Shown: in pieces, positions 14,049 to 22,627 of the stretch
Numbering within the stretch: the first letter of the stretch is position 1
How the letters are laid out: every line of letters begins with the position of its first letter
Virus record (IMG/VR): IMGVR_UViG_3300038678_000052
Span: 1-42,866 of that record
Source of the DNA: a virus
Length of the DNA stretch: 42,866 nt
Reading direction: 5' to 3' (one strand)
Made by a program: the position numbers and the translations under genes
The notes under the pieces: model-generated
Told to the model about the DNA's origin: nothing
The model's input: only the letters and a program-made list of their open reading frames with translations
The model's database searches: none

Positions 14049-15241
14049 AGCGTCAATACCTCAACATCACCCTCAACGAATGACACATCACTGATGTTGT
14101 TCAATTCAGCAATTGTTTCAGCAAGTTCATCATCACCATAGTATGCAAACGCTAACAGGCGCACGGTTGTTGGGTTGGTCTGAACAGTGATTATCTGACT
14201 TGTGTTGGTGCGGGTCTGATCAAGTGACTGCAACACCTTCACCCGCATGTCAGTGATTAAATCCTTGACTGTTTGTGATGACCCATTTGTTTGAATCGCT
14301 TCATACTGCGCGTCAAGTTCAGCAGTCAGTTCATCAATTTCACGGGTTGTTTCAAAATCAGTCCGTGTGGCTGCTAGAAACGCATAGCCCAAAGAGGCAG
14401 AGGACACAGCACCATTTAAAACATCATTGTTGTTCTGCCGCTCAATTCTGCCCGCTGTATCCTGACGGATCATTGTGTCATCGGAACCAAATCCAAAAAA
14501 GCCCGTCATGGTGTCAAAGGTGGCGCCGGCTGAAGCATAAAGACCATTCACGCTCTCAAACAGACCAACAACAGCATCAGCTAATTTTGAGGGGTTGGAA
14601 ACTAATGAATTCACATTCGCTGACAGTTCACCAATCAACGCACTAAAGGTGTCAAGCGTCTGCGCTGCTTCACCGATGAACTCAGTTGCTTTGTTTGCCT
14701 CATCAATAATGCCGTCCACCTTGTCAACAGCTGAACCGAAATTCCCAGCAAACGCATTGGTCACACTGAAATTGTTAGCTATGTCAGTATTGATAGCAGA
14801 TTGAACGGCATCATTAGCGGTTGCAATCTCTGTGACCACAATGCCGGACGTTTGAGGAATGCCTGTATTCTCGTTGACCTCAAAGTTGACACTGATGCGG
14901 GTATCGCCAAATGATCCAAAATTCTCATTCAAGCTATAGCTGACAGCAACAACATCATCAACCCGACCATAGAGCGGATGTATTAATTCACCGGGCCCCT
15001 TTGACTCAACAGCAGCAAGCACACGGTTTCTGTACCCGAAATAATCCTGTTGCAGTTTGGCACTGATGATAATTTCAAGTGAATACTTGCGCGGCAATAA
15101 CCCCAAATCTTCAACAGACTGAGTGTCACGGCTTGGGAATTGCTTCACCGCTACCTTTCGGCCACCCTCAATCGAACTTGAGTCAATTGAAATCGGAACG
15201 CCTTTGAACGATCCGTTGATGATTTGGGTATCATCTACCAT
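14045..15241 (-). CDS. Mu gp43-like 'DNA circularisation N' tail protein
   Basis: A 398-residue protein. Residues 1-110 (GSFKGVPISIDSSSIEGGRK, FPSRDTQSVEDLGLLPRKYS, PGELIHPLYGR) match the N-terminal domain named DNA_circ_N in Mu gpN. The family name is historical; in contractile tails the protein sits at the tube-baseplate interface next to tape measure and hub. The C-terminal half is helical. The order tape measure, gp43, gp44, gp45, gp46, gp47, gp48 is exactly the Mu order. Confidence 0.82.
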   Translation of the reverse strand: MVDDTQIINGSFKGVPISIDSSSIEGGRKVAVKQFPSRDTQSVEDLGLLPRKYSLEIIISAKLQQDYFGYRNRVLAAVESKGPGELIHPLYGRVDDVVAVSYSLNENFGSFGDTRISVNFEVNENTGIPQTSGIVVTEIATANDAVQSAINTDIANNFSVTNAFAGNFGSAVDKVDGIIDEANKATEFIGEAAQTLDTFSALIGELSANVNSLVSNPSKLADAVVGLFESVNGLYASAGATFDTMTGFFGFGSDDTMIRQDTAGRIERQNNNDVLNGAVSSASLGYAFLAATRTDFETTREIDELTAELDAQYEAIQTNGSSQTVKDLITDMRVKVLQSLDQTRTNTSQIITVQTNPTTVRLLAFAYYGDDELAETIAELNNISDVSFVEGDVEVLTL

Positions 15242-16593
15242 TAGGTAGCCGCCATATTCATTCCGATATTCATTCCACGTCCACGGGCCTGAATGCTTGT
15301 CCGTCTGACCCGTGTGCCAGGCTCAGCCATTACCGTTATCTGCCCGTTTAAAGTGCCGTTAGCACCTCCACCCGGCGCGCTGGGGGCTTGTACTTGGCTA
15401 ATGCTAACACTGCCAAAGCCTAGTTTTTCAGCAACAAAGTTGAGAGGTGCTAACAATGAATTGATTGCAAGGATTCCGAAGTTCACAAAATCAATCAGGC
15501 CAGCTTTTGCGCTTTCCCATATTCCATTAAATACGTCTGTTATTTTCTGCCAATTGAGGACGGCAGCTGTGATGATCGCAGTCACCCCTAATATGGCCGC
15601 ACCAATAGCCAAAATCGGCAAGCTGATGACGCTGAAGGCTAAAGCAATGCCGCCCAGTACCACAAGCAGCGGGCCACCAATAGCGACCAGCCCGGCAAGG
15701 ATCAAGACTGTTTTTTTCATGCCTGGTGACAGTCTGCCGATGGCATCAACAACTTTAATCATGATGTTTGTGACTTTGGTGGCAATAGGGATCAACAAAC
15801 GGCCGAATGATTCCTTTAGCTCCTTTGTTCTCTCAGTTGATCGACGTTGAACGCTGGCATAGTCTTCCCAAGTACGGTTGACATCGCCAACAGCTTTGCG
15901 GCTTTGAGTGGTGGCAATCCGTAATATCTCAATCGCTTTAGCTTGCAGCAGATTGACGCGCTGACTTCGCATTATCTGCTTTATGTTTGTCTTGAATTCC
16001 TTTGTGCCTTGTCTAACAACAATACCTAACGCTTTGGCTGACTCACTTTCACCGAGGATAGCTTTAGTTAGAGCAAGATTGGCACCCTCTGCACCGCCTG
16101 CAAAGTTTTGAAATGACGCCAAATCAGACGCTAATTCACTGACCTTCTTAGACATTTCGAGAGCGGCATCACCAGTGAATCCAAAACCGACTAACAAATC
16201 ACCAGTATCACCGATCATTTTACGAGCTGTTGATCCAGCTACACCAAAGCTCCGCGCAAAATCATCAGCAACTAAATTGGCTTTACCTCTAACATCGTCA
16301 AACACAGCGTCGAACTTATTGGCGGTTTCCGTGGCGTCACTGGCAGCGTTAATCATAGCCCGCCCCAATAATGCAATTGGCACGGTCAGACTGGCGGTCA
16401 TAATAGCGCCGGTTTTGGCAGCTTTCTTGCCTAGATTACCTAGTCCACGCTGACCCTTTTTGACAAGCTCAGTGATTGACCGGTTGGCCTTATCGGCCTT
16501 CCGTTTCATGCCTTCAAACTGACGATTGACTTTAGCGGCAACTTTGCCGAATTGGTCTTTCAGCTGAATAATGAAGCTGATTTTTGAAGCCAT
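15241..16593 (-). CDS. Tape measure protein
   Basis: A 450-residue protein. The N-terminal 60 residues are basic and helical, followed by MTASLTVPIALLGRAMINAA and a domain typical of tape measures (FGFTGDAALEMSKKVSELAS, ILGESESAKALGI). Residues about 290-350 are a hydrophobic block (VLILAGLVAIGGPLLVVLGG). The C-terminus contains a Gly/Ala linker. It is short for a tape measure. If the common ratio of about 0.15 nm per residue applies, the tail would be around 65-70 nm. It lies directly after the frameshifting chaperone gene, as in nearly all long-tailed phages. Confidence 0.85.
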   Translation of the reverse strand: MASKISFIIQLKDQFGKVAAKVNRQFEGMKRKADKANRSITELVKKGQRGLGNLGKKAAKTGAIMTASLTVPIALLGRAMINAASDATETANKFDAVFDDVRGKANLVADDFARSFGVAGSTARKMIGDTGDLLVGFGFTGDAALEMSKKVSELASDLASFQNFAGGAEGANLALTKAILGESESAKALGIVVRQGTKEFKTNIKQIMRSQRVNLLQAKAIEILRIATTQSRKAVGDVNRTWEDYASVQRRSTERTKELKESFGRLLIPIATKVTNIMIKVVDAIGRLSPGMKKTVLILAGLVAIGGPLLVVLGGIALAFSVISLPILAIGAAILGVTAIITAAVLNWQKITDVFNGIWESAKAGLIDFVNFGILAINSLLAPLNFVAEKLGFGSVSISQVQAPSAPGGGANGTLNGQITVMAEPGTRVRRTSIQARGRGMNIGMNMAAT

Positions 16594-16611
16594 TATGTAA
16601 CGTCCTCAACT

Positions 16612-16809
16612 TTATTTGCCACGTTTCAAGTCCGCCTCTCGTTTACGACTGATTTCACTAGCACATTCAACCACGGCAAATAGTTCATCGATTGCCATTG
16701 CTGCTAAGTCACTGTAAGGGATACCGCCCTCATAGAAGGCGGCCATTTCACAAATTAATAGCCTGTGTTTATCTACTGTCCATCCATCAGGGATGGCGCT
16801 ATAAAATTT
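16612..16809 (-). CDS. -1 frame extension of tail assembly chaperone (E'-like)
   Basis: An open frame with no plausible own start at its beginning. In the -1 frame relative to 16773-17210 it reads from the slippery site as KFYSAIPDGWTVDKHRLLIC, continues EMAAFYEGGIPYSDLAAMAI and ends READLKRGK at TAA 16614-16612. Fusion by a -1 slip at 16803-16809 gives a product of about 199 residues (136 from the 0 frame plus 63). It fills the gap before the tape measure gene, as P2 E' and lambda gpGT do. It leaves only an 18-nt gap before the tape measure ATG. Confidence 0.75.
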   Translation of the reverse strand, partial: KFYSAIPDGWTVDKHRLLICEMAAFYEGGIPYSDLAAMAIDELFAVVECASEISRKREADLKRGK

Positions 16810-17210
16810 GCAATATAATCACCCAGCAGACCTTCAACGTCTGTCATGGTCATTTTATCAAGTGTCGCAGTTTTCATTACTGTTTCACCGTCAATCAAAG
16901 CAACGCCTGATTTGAATAGCTCAGCAGCATGGATAAATATTTTATTCATATCGCCTGACCATCGATACATTAGCTGCATGACTTGGGGACCAGTGACCGA
17001 CCCCTCAGCCTCTCTGGCTTCTTCCGGCTGTTTGCCGTCAAGGTCTTCGGTCACCTCAGAAATTGCAGACATGAACGCTTGCTTGATAGGTGTGAAGTTG
17101 ACCACCTGCTTATAACCTGGTGCAGTCATGGTGATAAAGCTTGCCGTCTGAGTGTCACCTTTCAGTGCATATTCAAACGGGTTTTTTAATTCGTAAGTGT
17201 GTTCGCTCAT
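16773..17210 (-). CDS. Tail assembly chaperone, P2 gpE / Mu gp41-like
   Basis: A 145-residue protein. HTYELKNPFEYALKGDTQTA, GYKQVVNFTPIKQAFMSAIS and MTDVEGLLGDYIANFIAPSL match the chaperone family of P2 gpE and Mu gp41 that binds the tape measure during tail assembly. The gene lies between tail tube and tape measure. A slippery sequence near its 3' end (16803-16809) leads into a 63-codon extension. Confidence 0.8.
   Translation of the reverse strand: MSEHTYELKNPFEYALKGDTQTASFITMTAPGYKQVVNFTPIKQAFMSAISEVTEDLDGKQPEEAREAEGSVTGPQVMQLMYRWSGDMNKIFIHAAELFKSGVALIDGETVMKTATLDKMTMTDVEGLLGDYIANFIAPSLMDGQ
16803..16809 (-). promoter_or_regulatory. Slippery heptamer for -1 ribosomal frameshift
   Basis: On the minus strand the 0-frame codons GCA AAT TTT ATA contain A-AAT-TTT, which fits X-XXY-YYZ and allows the tRNAs on AAT and TTT to re-pair with AAA and TTT. 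Nine codons remain before the 0-frame TAG, and the -1 frame stays open for 63 codons. Downstream, GCGCCATCCCTGATGGATGG offers a small CCATCC/GGATGG stem that could act as stimulator. Confidence 0.7.
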
Positions 17211-17235
17211 AGCTTGACCTCGCTTTAGCGGTTAA

Positions 17236-17625
17236 TTACTGGGCTGGATTGGCTCTGAATTCAAGCTCAATGTTCCCATCAGTTGCGGCGTTTGATTCTG
17301 GATCTTCCATAATCGCAGCCTGTGTGAAGATTTTGGTAAAACCAGAACCAGCAGGGCCGATTAATTCAACAACATTATTGTTGTCATTGTCCTTCCATGC
17401 CCTTTTAAATTTTTCATTTTCAACGGTTGTCGGCAATGAGAATTTAACCATGCCGAACTTCGTTGAAAGGTCTTTGCTGAACACTTGCTCAGTCTGACCG
17501 CCGCCAACGATTGCGTTGCGGATGTTGTAATCACCTTGACCATCCTTCCAGCTTAATGAGTCAGCGGTGTATGCAATCTGAACGTCATTCACCAGAATGA
17601 CAATATCATTTAATTGTGTTGACAT
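17236..17625 (-). CDS. Tail tube protein (Mu gp40-like)
   Basis: A 129-residue protein. NDIVILVNDVQIAYTADSLS, WKDGQGDYNIRNAIVGGGQT and KFGMVKFSLPTTVENEKFKR match the phage tail tube family of contractile tails. It polymerises as hexameric rings inside the sheath. Position directly after the sheath gene is diagnostic. Good Shine-Dalgarno (AGGAG-type) upstream. Confidence 0.87.
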   Translation of the reverse strand: MSTQLNDIVILVNDVQIAYTADSLSWKDGQGDYNIRNAIVGGGQTEQVFSKDLSTKFGMVKFSLPTTVENEKFKRAWKDNDNNNVVELIGPAGSGFTKIFTQAAIMEDPESNAATDGNIELEFRANPAQ

Positions 17626-17639
17626 CAGCTAGGCTCCTT

Positions 17640-19193
17640 TTAAGCAGTAGTGCTGAAAGCAATTTTCATGGTTGCTGCAATTTCACGCAGCTGTGTGACA
17701 ATCGGTACAATCATTTGAATGGTGACTTTGCCTGACGCCTTATCGATCGCAATGATCAGATTATCATTGAAGAAGATTAAAGCAGCCTCACCGGATTCAA
17801 GCAACACGAAATCAATACCACTCAAATCCTGATACAAGCGTTTTGAGAAGGACCGGACAGTCTGAGCGTTCGCCATGTCACGACCTTTCACGGTGTCACC
17901 TTCAGTCAGTCGTGATTGAGCAAAACGTTTGCGGTAGTTGTTGAAGAAATACTCACGCGCCTGGCTGGCCGTATCAACAAAGTTCAGCAAGGTGAACGTC
18001 ACATCAGGGTTGCCCGCAACGTCCGTTTTATAAGTCGTTACCACTTCACCTGTGACGATACCGTTGGCCGCAATGTTGTTGCCAAGCAAGCTGACGCCAT
18101 CATCCTTCAACGTTTCAATTTCAGTGGCATCAAAGCCACGACCTGTTTTAATTGGGAACAGGTCAGCGAAAGGCGTATTAAAATAAGGCTTGGATGCAAG
18201 GGCCGGACCACCAAAAGAGTCAAGAGGTCCGTTAGCAGTAATAACAAGATCAGCGATATTAAAACCGTCAGTATCAAGACGCAAACCACGGAACCCGGCA
18301 AAAACAGCAGCCTTGATCATTGGAATCTCAACAATGTCACCGCCGGAATAGTTGGTTTCAGTCTCTTGTTGACCGCCGAAAATAACCAGTGATTGACTGT
18401 TCAGAGGTGTTGCAAGGGCAGATAGATTGGACAACGTGTCATTCAGTGCCGTGAACCCAACACCATCCAGCACCACGCCATCAGCGTTGAAACGGGGATC
18501 AAGGAAAGCCCGTAGAATAACTGTATCGTTAGGGTAAGGCCACACAACAGCCTGATAGCGTTTATCGGCTACAGGGTCGAATACAGTGGTCAGAACAGGG
18601 TCAGTTGCACCGGATGCCATGCCCACAACGGCAGTTCCCGTAATACCCGCAACTTCACCGCGCACTTCAATCGGAATGCTGTTGCCGTAGGTGCCGGCAT
18701 TGATAGCAGTGAAGGTGACAACGCCTAAAACATTACCAGCGGTGACCGGCACATCAAGATCAGCATTAACAGCCGCAACAATGGCAGCCGCAACAGTCGT
18801 TTCAGTGTCAGTGTCAGCAACGGCAATGGTGAATTTATGGTTGCGTTCGGAACCGGTGATAACTGTCAGTGTGCCCGCTTCACTGGCTGTACCAACAACT
18901 GTGATCGTGCCAGTTGCGAAGGTGGTGCCATTGTCATCTAGTGCAATAACATCGACTTGAACCTGTTGATTGCGGACCTTCATTGACCGGATCAACGTTG
19001 CAAGCATGCTGTCACGGCCAAAAAGTGCATCTTCCGCGCCACCGTTGCCGATGTTTTCAACTAACGCGCCAGCAGTGGCACTGCCTGCCGCCACTTTCTG
19101 ACCGATAAATAGAATCTTTTGCGCCGTATTTTGTGCCACCTGTGAAGAAGGCACAATATTGACGTTTACGCGTGGCTGATTGATTGTGGTCAC
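17640..19193 (-). CDS. Contractile tail sheath protein (Mu gp39/L-like)
   Basis: A 517-residue protein from a GTG that overlaps the stop of the small upstream gene. MTTINQPRVNVNIVPSSQVA at the N-terminus and the C-terminal block (AREYFFNNYRKRFAQSRLTE, KGRDMANAQTVRSFSKRLYQ, IVTQLREIAATMKIAFSTTA) are characteristic of Mu L sheath proteins. The middle contains variable surface domains. This gene makes the particle a myovirus. Confidence 0.9.
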   Translation of the reverse strand: MTTINQPRVNVNIVPSSQVAQNTAQKILFIGQKVAAGSATAGALVENIGNGGAEDALFGRDSMLATLIRSMKVRNQQVQVDVIALDDNGTTFATGTITVVGTASEAGTLTVITGSERNHKFTIAVADTDTETTVAAAIVAAVNADLDVPVTAGNVLGVVTFTAINAGTYGNSIPIEVRGEVAGITGTAVVGMASGATDPVLTTVFDPVADKRYQAVVWPYPNDTVILRAFLDPRFNADGVVLDGVGFTALNDTLSNLSALATPLNSQSLVIFGGQQETETNYSGGDIVEIPMIKAAVFAGFRGLRLDTDGFNIADLVITANGPLDSFGGPALASKPYFNTPFADLFPIKTGRGFDATEIETLKDDGVSLLGNNIAANGIVTGEVVTTYKTDVAGNPDVTFTLLNFVDTASQAREYFFNNYRKRFAQSRLTEGDTVKGRDMANAQTVRSFSKRLYQDLSGIDFVLLESGEAALIFFNDNLIIAIDKASGKVTIQMIVPIVTQLREIAATMKIAFSTTA

Positions 19194-19372
19194 TAGCCTT
19201 CTCCTGCTTTACGTTTAGGGGTGCCAGGCTTAACAACCTCAACACAATTATCTGTTTCAGCATCCTTCAGACGCTTGCGCCAGAATCGTTCTAATGGTAC
19301 ACCGCTGGCATCAGCTTGAACAGTTACTGTCCCGCTAAAGCCTGGTACGCTGTTAATTTTGAGTTTTATCAT
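19193..19372 (-). CDS. DUF2635 small tail protein (Mu gp38-like position)
   Basis: ATG at 19372-19370 overlaps the previous stop (ATGA); TAG at 19195-19193 overlaps the sheath GTG. The 59-residue product reads MIKLKINSVPGFSGTVTVQA then VPLERFWRKRLKDAETDNCV, matching the short DUF2635 pattern (N-terminal strand, then YWxRRL-type motif) found immediately upstream of sheath genes in Mu-like tails. Function unknown, but the location is strictly conserved. Confidence 0.8.
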   Translation of the reverse strand: MIKLKINSVPGFSGTVTVQADASGVPLERFWRKRLKDAETDNCVEVVKPGTPKRKAGEG

Positions 19373-20454
19373 AATGGTTCATCATCCAAGTCAATTAATG
19401 TGTTGAAAGTCTCTGTGCCGACATCAAGGCCAATAGTCAAATCCATGTCACGGAATGCAACATCATCTGTCGGAACGAATATGTCTGACGGTCCCAGTTG
19501 CAGTGTTGCCTCAAAAGCGTACTGATGAGCGTAAAACGCCGTATTATACGCCTGTAGCCCATGCCCTGAAAGCATTAAAGGATTGTTGCTGTTCTCAACC
19601 AGACTAGGGAATTTAACCCCTAGAATACTATTACAGATCGGCTTTAACAATTCTTCAGCACGGTCACGCGCGTCACGTCCAGCAATTTCACCGGATGACG
19701 GAATAAACACGAACAGTTGAACAGTCTGAATCAATCGCTGATTAAAATAATTACCGTTCTGAATGTTGTCAGTGCTGTCAGTGTCAATGTTTCTGTTTTT
19801 ATCGGCCAGTGCATCACCCATGACCACAAATAACCACGCCTCATCGACTTTTTGTTTTGTGTAGGCGTCAATCAACCGTTCAAAATCCACAGCAGCGGAA
19901 ATGCGCGGCGATGTTTTAGCAACGATTGTACCGCTAGCAGGTGTAAACAGTGTTGAGTCAGTGACTTCATATTCAAACGTGGTCGTTGTTGGAACGGCTG
20001 TGATTTCACGCAGTCCATTGTAGCTTTGAAGAGGACTGGAACCACTCAATAACAACGGACTACCAGTAGCGGACGTTGGGCCGCTGTCAGCAACTTGAAA
20101 TGTGAGAGTGCGGCGGTTCGGTTCGGTCAGCAGAGTAAACGTCCCGTTGAATTCTGATTCCGTCGCGCCTTCAATCTGAACGTCAAAGCCTGCGTTCTCA
20201 GTGACGTCATGATCAGCGCTGGATGCCAGTGTTGCCACTATGCCGACACGGGTAATACTGGTAATGGCAATCGGGGTCTTAGCCCCTGTGATGTTGACCT
20301 GCTTACCCACTGACAAACCGTGGGGGGCTGACGTTGTGGCGGTGACAGTTGTGCCGGATCGCGTCAGGCTGGTCACCGCAAACTGATCCGTGAAGTCATC
20401 CACAAATGAGGGGAGCAATACAGCTAATTGACTGACAATATCCTTTGACCTCAA
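19369..20454 (-). CDS. Tail terminator/completion protein, Mu gp37-like, with inserted beta domains
   Basis: A 361-residue protein. The N-terminal 20 residues (MRSKDIVSQLAVLLPSFVDD) and the C-terminal half (VDFERLIDAYTKQKVDEAWL, ELLKPICNSILGVKFPSLVE, YEFATLQL-type strand) are gp37-like. Residues about 25-185 are an insertion of beta modules (TRSGTTVTATTSAPHGLSVG; TRVGIVATLASSADHDVTEN; GATESEFNGTFTLLTEPNRR) related to one in the baseplate J protein. The usual family length is about half of this, so the insertion doubles the gene. Confidence 0.78.
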   Translation of the reverse strand: MRSKDIVSQLAVLLPSFVDDFTDQFAVTSLTRSGTTVTATTSAPHGLSVGKQVNITGAKTPIAITSITRVGIVATLASSADHDVTENAGFDVQIEGATESEFNGTFTLLTEPNRRTLTFQVADSGPTSATGSPLLLSGSSPLQSYNGLREITAVPTTTTFEYEVTDSTLFTPASGTIVAKTSPRISAAVDFERLIDAYTKQKVDEAWLFVVMGDALADKNRNIDTDSTDNIQNGNYFNQRLIQTVQLFVFIPSSGEIAGRDARDRAEELLKPICNSILGVKFPSLVENSNNPLMLSGHGLQAYNTAFYAHQYAFEATLQLGPSDIFVPTDDVAFRDMDLTIGLDVGTETFNTLIDLDDEPL

Positions 20455-20921
20455 AATCCACGCCCCTCTAATCGTTTTCCGATTTCACGTTCAAAATTAT
20501 TTTGGAAGTTTCGCCGCTGACTTTTTATACCGTTCTGTAATGAGGGTCGGGGCTTCATGCGTCGTGTCCCGAATTCAACAAAGCCCGCGTAATCGGGCGC
20601 ATCATTGCTCTGCACACCGTAGCCAAATTCTAACTGACCCGGGTTAACTTTAAACCCCAATGACCGGCGCAATGTACCGCTAATATTAGCATGTGTTTCA
20701 CCTGGCGCTGATGCAATGTGCCGGCGGCGTCTGCCTGCACTGTCACGGCGGATGTATGTGCGTCCACCTTTGGGTTTTTTCAGTATCTCAGCGCTTGTGG
20801 CTTTGACTAACCCTCTGCCTGATGTAAACGCCGCGAACTGCACACCAGACCGCGTCAGCTTGCGGAGGTTGCGAATTCTGAGTATTGCCTTGCGGCTGTT
20901 CCGGTCAATGGTCAGACTCAT
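20451..20921 (-). CDS. Head-tail connector / tail completion protein, HK97 gp10-like
   Basis: A 156-residue protein. RKLTRSGVQFAAFTSGRGLV, YIRRDSAGRRRRHIASAPGE and FVEFGTRRMKPRPSLQNGIK match the gp10-like connector family; the motif EFGT..M.P.P is its signature. Very basic in the middle. It overlaps neighbours by 4 nt on both sides. Confidence 0.78.
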   Translation of the reverse strand: MSLTIDRNSRKAILRIRNLRKLTRSGVQFAAFTSGRGLVKATSAEILKKPKGGRTYIRRDSAGRRRRHIASAPGETHANISGTLRRSLGFKVNPGQLEFGYGVQSNDAPDYAGFVEFGTRRMKPRPSLQNGIKSQRRNFQNNFEREIGKRLEGRGF

Positions 20922-21277
20922 GCCTTAGATGCCTCACCTGTTCCGCGTTCAGTACAGCGGAGGATCAGAACTTCATCTTTTTCACAGCAATTTTCAACAT
21001 CCAATATGTCAAGACGGCGCCCATTTAACAGAACCCACGTTTCAGCAGTTACGCCAGCGATGAACACAATGGTTATTTTGTGAGTAATTGGATTGTCGGT
21101 AGCCACACCATCAAACAGAGTCGTTCCGCGCTTAGTCGATACAATCGCTTGAACTACCTGATCACCTGAAAAGGTTTCATCAAAGTCAGACGTACCAAAT
21201 ATCGGCGCCATAATGTCACGGTTCTGCAACGTAATCGGTTGCCCGTATTTGGCAAGATTGCGTTTAAACAGTGACAT
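20918..21277 (-). CDS. Head closure protein (SPP1 gp16-like)
   Basis: A 119-residue protein. LFKRNLAKYGQPITLQNRDI at the start, the central FDETFSGDQVVQAIVSTKRG, then TAETWVLLNGRRLDILDVEN fit the head-tail joining family that seals the connector. Family identity rests on fold-like pattern and gene order rather than a strong motif. Confidence 0.65.
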   Translation of the reverse strand: MSLFKRNLAKYGQPITLQNRDIMAPIFGTSDFDETFSGDQVVQAIVSTKRGTTLFDGVATDNPITHKITIVFIAGVTAETWVLLNGRRLDILDVENCCEKDEVLILRCTERGTGEASKA

Positions 21278-21660
21278 CAGTGACAGCCAATACTAAGCAG
21301 TGCAGTCGATTGTTTATCAAGCTCAGCTAGGCAGCCACCTGACAGCGTGTTTGCCATTTGACCGAACGGTGTACCTTTCACACCCTCACCGAATTTAAAC
21401 CCGTACACAGCCTTTCCGCCGCTACATGGGTCAGTCTCAGATACCAGCGATAATGTGTTCTCAGTTGCCGCGGCGTAGTGTGCCGATAAATACAATTCAA
21501 CCTGTTTTAGACATGCGTCCGTCAGGTGTGATGAACAACCCGCTGCAGCCTGATCAACAACACACGTTGCGGCATCGATAGCGGCTTGAATTTGAGGGTC
21601 TGTCAGTTGAGTGTCAGCAGGTAATATGACCTTGACTTCTGTTACTATAACTCTTGCCAT
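21277..21660 (-). CDS. Head-tail adaptor (gp6 / DUF4054-like)
   Basis: A 127-residue protein. It has an N-terminal strand, then LTDPQIQAAIDAATCVVDQA, and a helical block LTDACLKQVELYLSAHYAAA with GCSSHLTDA before it. The pattern of a helical bundle followed by GKAVYGFKFGEGVKGTPFGQ corresponds to connector adaptors encoded between capsid and tail genes. Cysteine content (six) is unusual for a virion adaptor. Confidence 0.65.
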   Translation of the reverse strand: MARVIVTEVKVILPADTQLTDPQIQAAIDAATCVVDQAAAGCSSHLTDACLKQVELYLSAHYAAATENTLSLVSETDPCSGGKAVYGFKFGEGVKGTPFGQMANTLSGGCLAELDKQSTALLSIGCH

Positions 21661-21662
21661 TA

Positions 21663-22097
21663 TTACACCTTCTCCACAGGAACACGGTAGAACATCAACG
21701 TGATCAGAATGTTGTTGTCATTGGTCTTAGCGTTGACCCACTTACCCTCAGGGATTAGCAAATTTAAACCAGTCAGCGCCAAGTTTGCAGCCCTTGTCAG
21801 TCGCGGACTGATGACGCTTGGTAAGGGGATCAGTGAGTCTACCCCGTCAGCCCCGTATATTTCAATGTCAGCAGGGTCAACGTTGCTGACATCCTTATTT
21901 GCGCTGACCAGAATATCAGTAATAACAATATTTTTGCCGGCTTCAGGCGACAGGAAATTAAACGCAGTGTTAATCGTATCAAGCTCACGTTTAATCGGCT
22001 GACTGTAATCCAATGGCGCCACAACCAGTTGGCCAAAACGGGTGACCCTGGCAGTCTGTCCCGTTTTGGAATCCTTTAAACCGATGCTGGCTGTCAT
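21663..22097 (-). CDS. Predicted virion protein, beta-rich, member 3 of a tandem family
   Basis: A 144-residue protein. The N-terminus (LKDSKTGQTARVTRFGQLVV) shares a pattern G-x-x-A-x-V-x-x-x-x-x-L-x-V with the next two upstream gene products. It continues with alternating strands (GKNIVITDILVSANKDVSNV) and ends in NILITLMFYRVPVEKV. Likely a beta-sandwich exposed on the particle. Position between the connector genes and the capsid block suggests a head decoration or head-fibre component; family not named. Confidence 0.6.
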   Translation of the reverse strand: MTASIGLKDSKTGQTARVTRFGQLVVAPLDYSQPIKRELDTINTAFNFLSPEAGKNIVITDILVSANKDVSNVDPADIEIYGADGVDSLIPLPSVISPRLTRAANLALTGLNLLIPEGKWVNAKTNDNNILITLMFYRVPVEKV

Positions 22098-22627
22098 TTT
22101 TCAACAACAGCCAGAGATACAATCGCGGTCACTAGCCCCACCGCCGATGCCTCAAATGCTACAGCCTGACCTTGGGGAATAATAATGTTGCTGGATGTCT
22201 TGATGAGCCTGAGAGAATTAGCAACTTCTATTTCCTCAAATAAAAATATCCCGTCATCAGTCAAGCCTGTGATGTTTACACCTTCCTGAATTGTCGCATT
22301 GGGTAATTTGGGATTTCCTAATTTTCTATTCATCACAGCAGCATCTGAACCACCAATGGGTGTGCCTAATGCTTTCTTGTACAGGAATTTGTTGGGTACT
22401 GACGAACTGATGCGGATGTCAGTAATGAATAGATCAAAAATACCGGTATTTGTAATATAGAAAAAATTATTACCGGGCGAGGCAGGCGTGATGTTGACAA
22501 AAATTGAAAAGTACCGCCCATCAATGTTTTTGAATTTGTCTTCATTTTGACTAATCGAAAACACCTGAAGCTTGTTGTCGTCATCAACATCTGCAACTTG
22601 TCCATTTGGACCTGTAATTTTAGCCAT
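22094..22627 (-). CDS. Predicted virion protein, beta-rich, member 2 of a tandem family
   Basis: A 177-residue protein beginning MAKITGPNGQVADVDDDNKL, the shared motif. The body alternates strands and loops (FYITNTGIFDLFITDIRISS) and ends in GQAVAFEASAVGLVTAIVSL, resembling a cupin- or jelly-roll-like sandwich (IIPQGQAVAFEA). Overlaps its neighbours by 4 and 8 nt. Function inferred only from position and relatedness to its neighbours. Confidence 0.6.
   Translation of the reverse strand: MAKITGPNGQVADVDDDNKLQVFSISQNEDKFKNIDGRYFSIFVNITPASPGNNFFYITNTGIFDLFITDIRISSSVPNKFLYKKALGTPIGGSDAAVMNRKLGNPKLPNATIQEGVNITGLTDDGIFLFEEIEVANSLRLIKTSSNIIIPQGQAVAFEASAVGLVTAIVSLAVVEK

Noticed and set aside
14045-15241. 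Literal DNA circularisation enzyme
   Set aside because: The family name comes from Mu gpN; gene order shows a tail protein and no enzymatic motif is visible.
17916-18392. Antisense 158-codon frame in the sheath gene
   Set aside because: Opposite strand of a highly expressed structural gene, no Shine-Dalgarno, no recognisable protein pattern.
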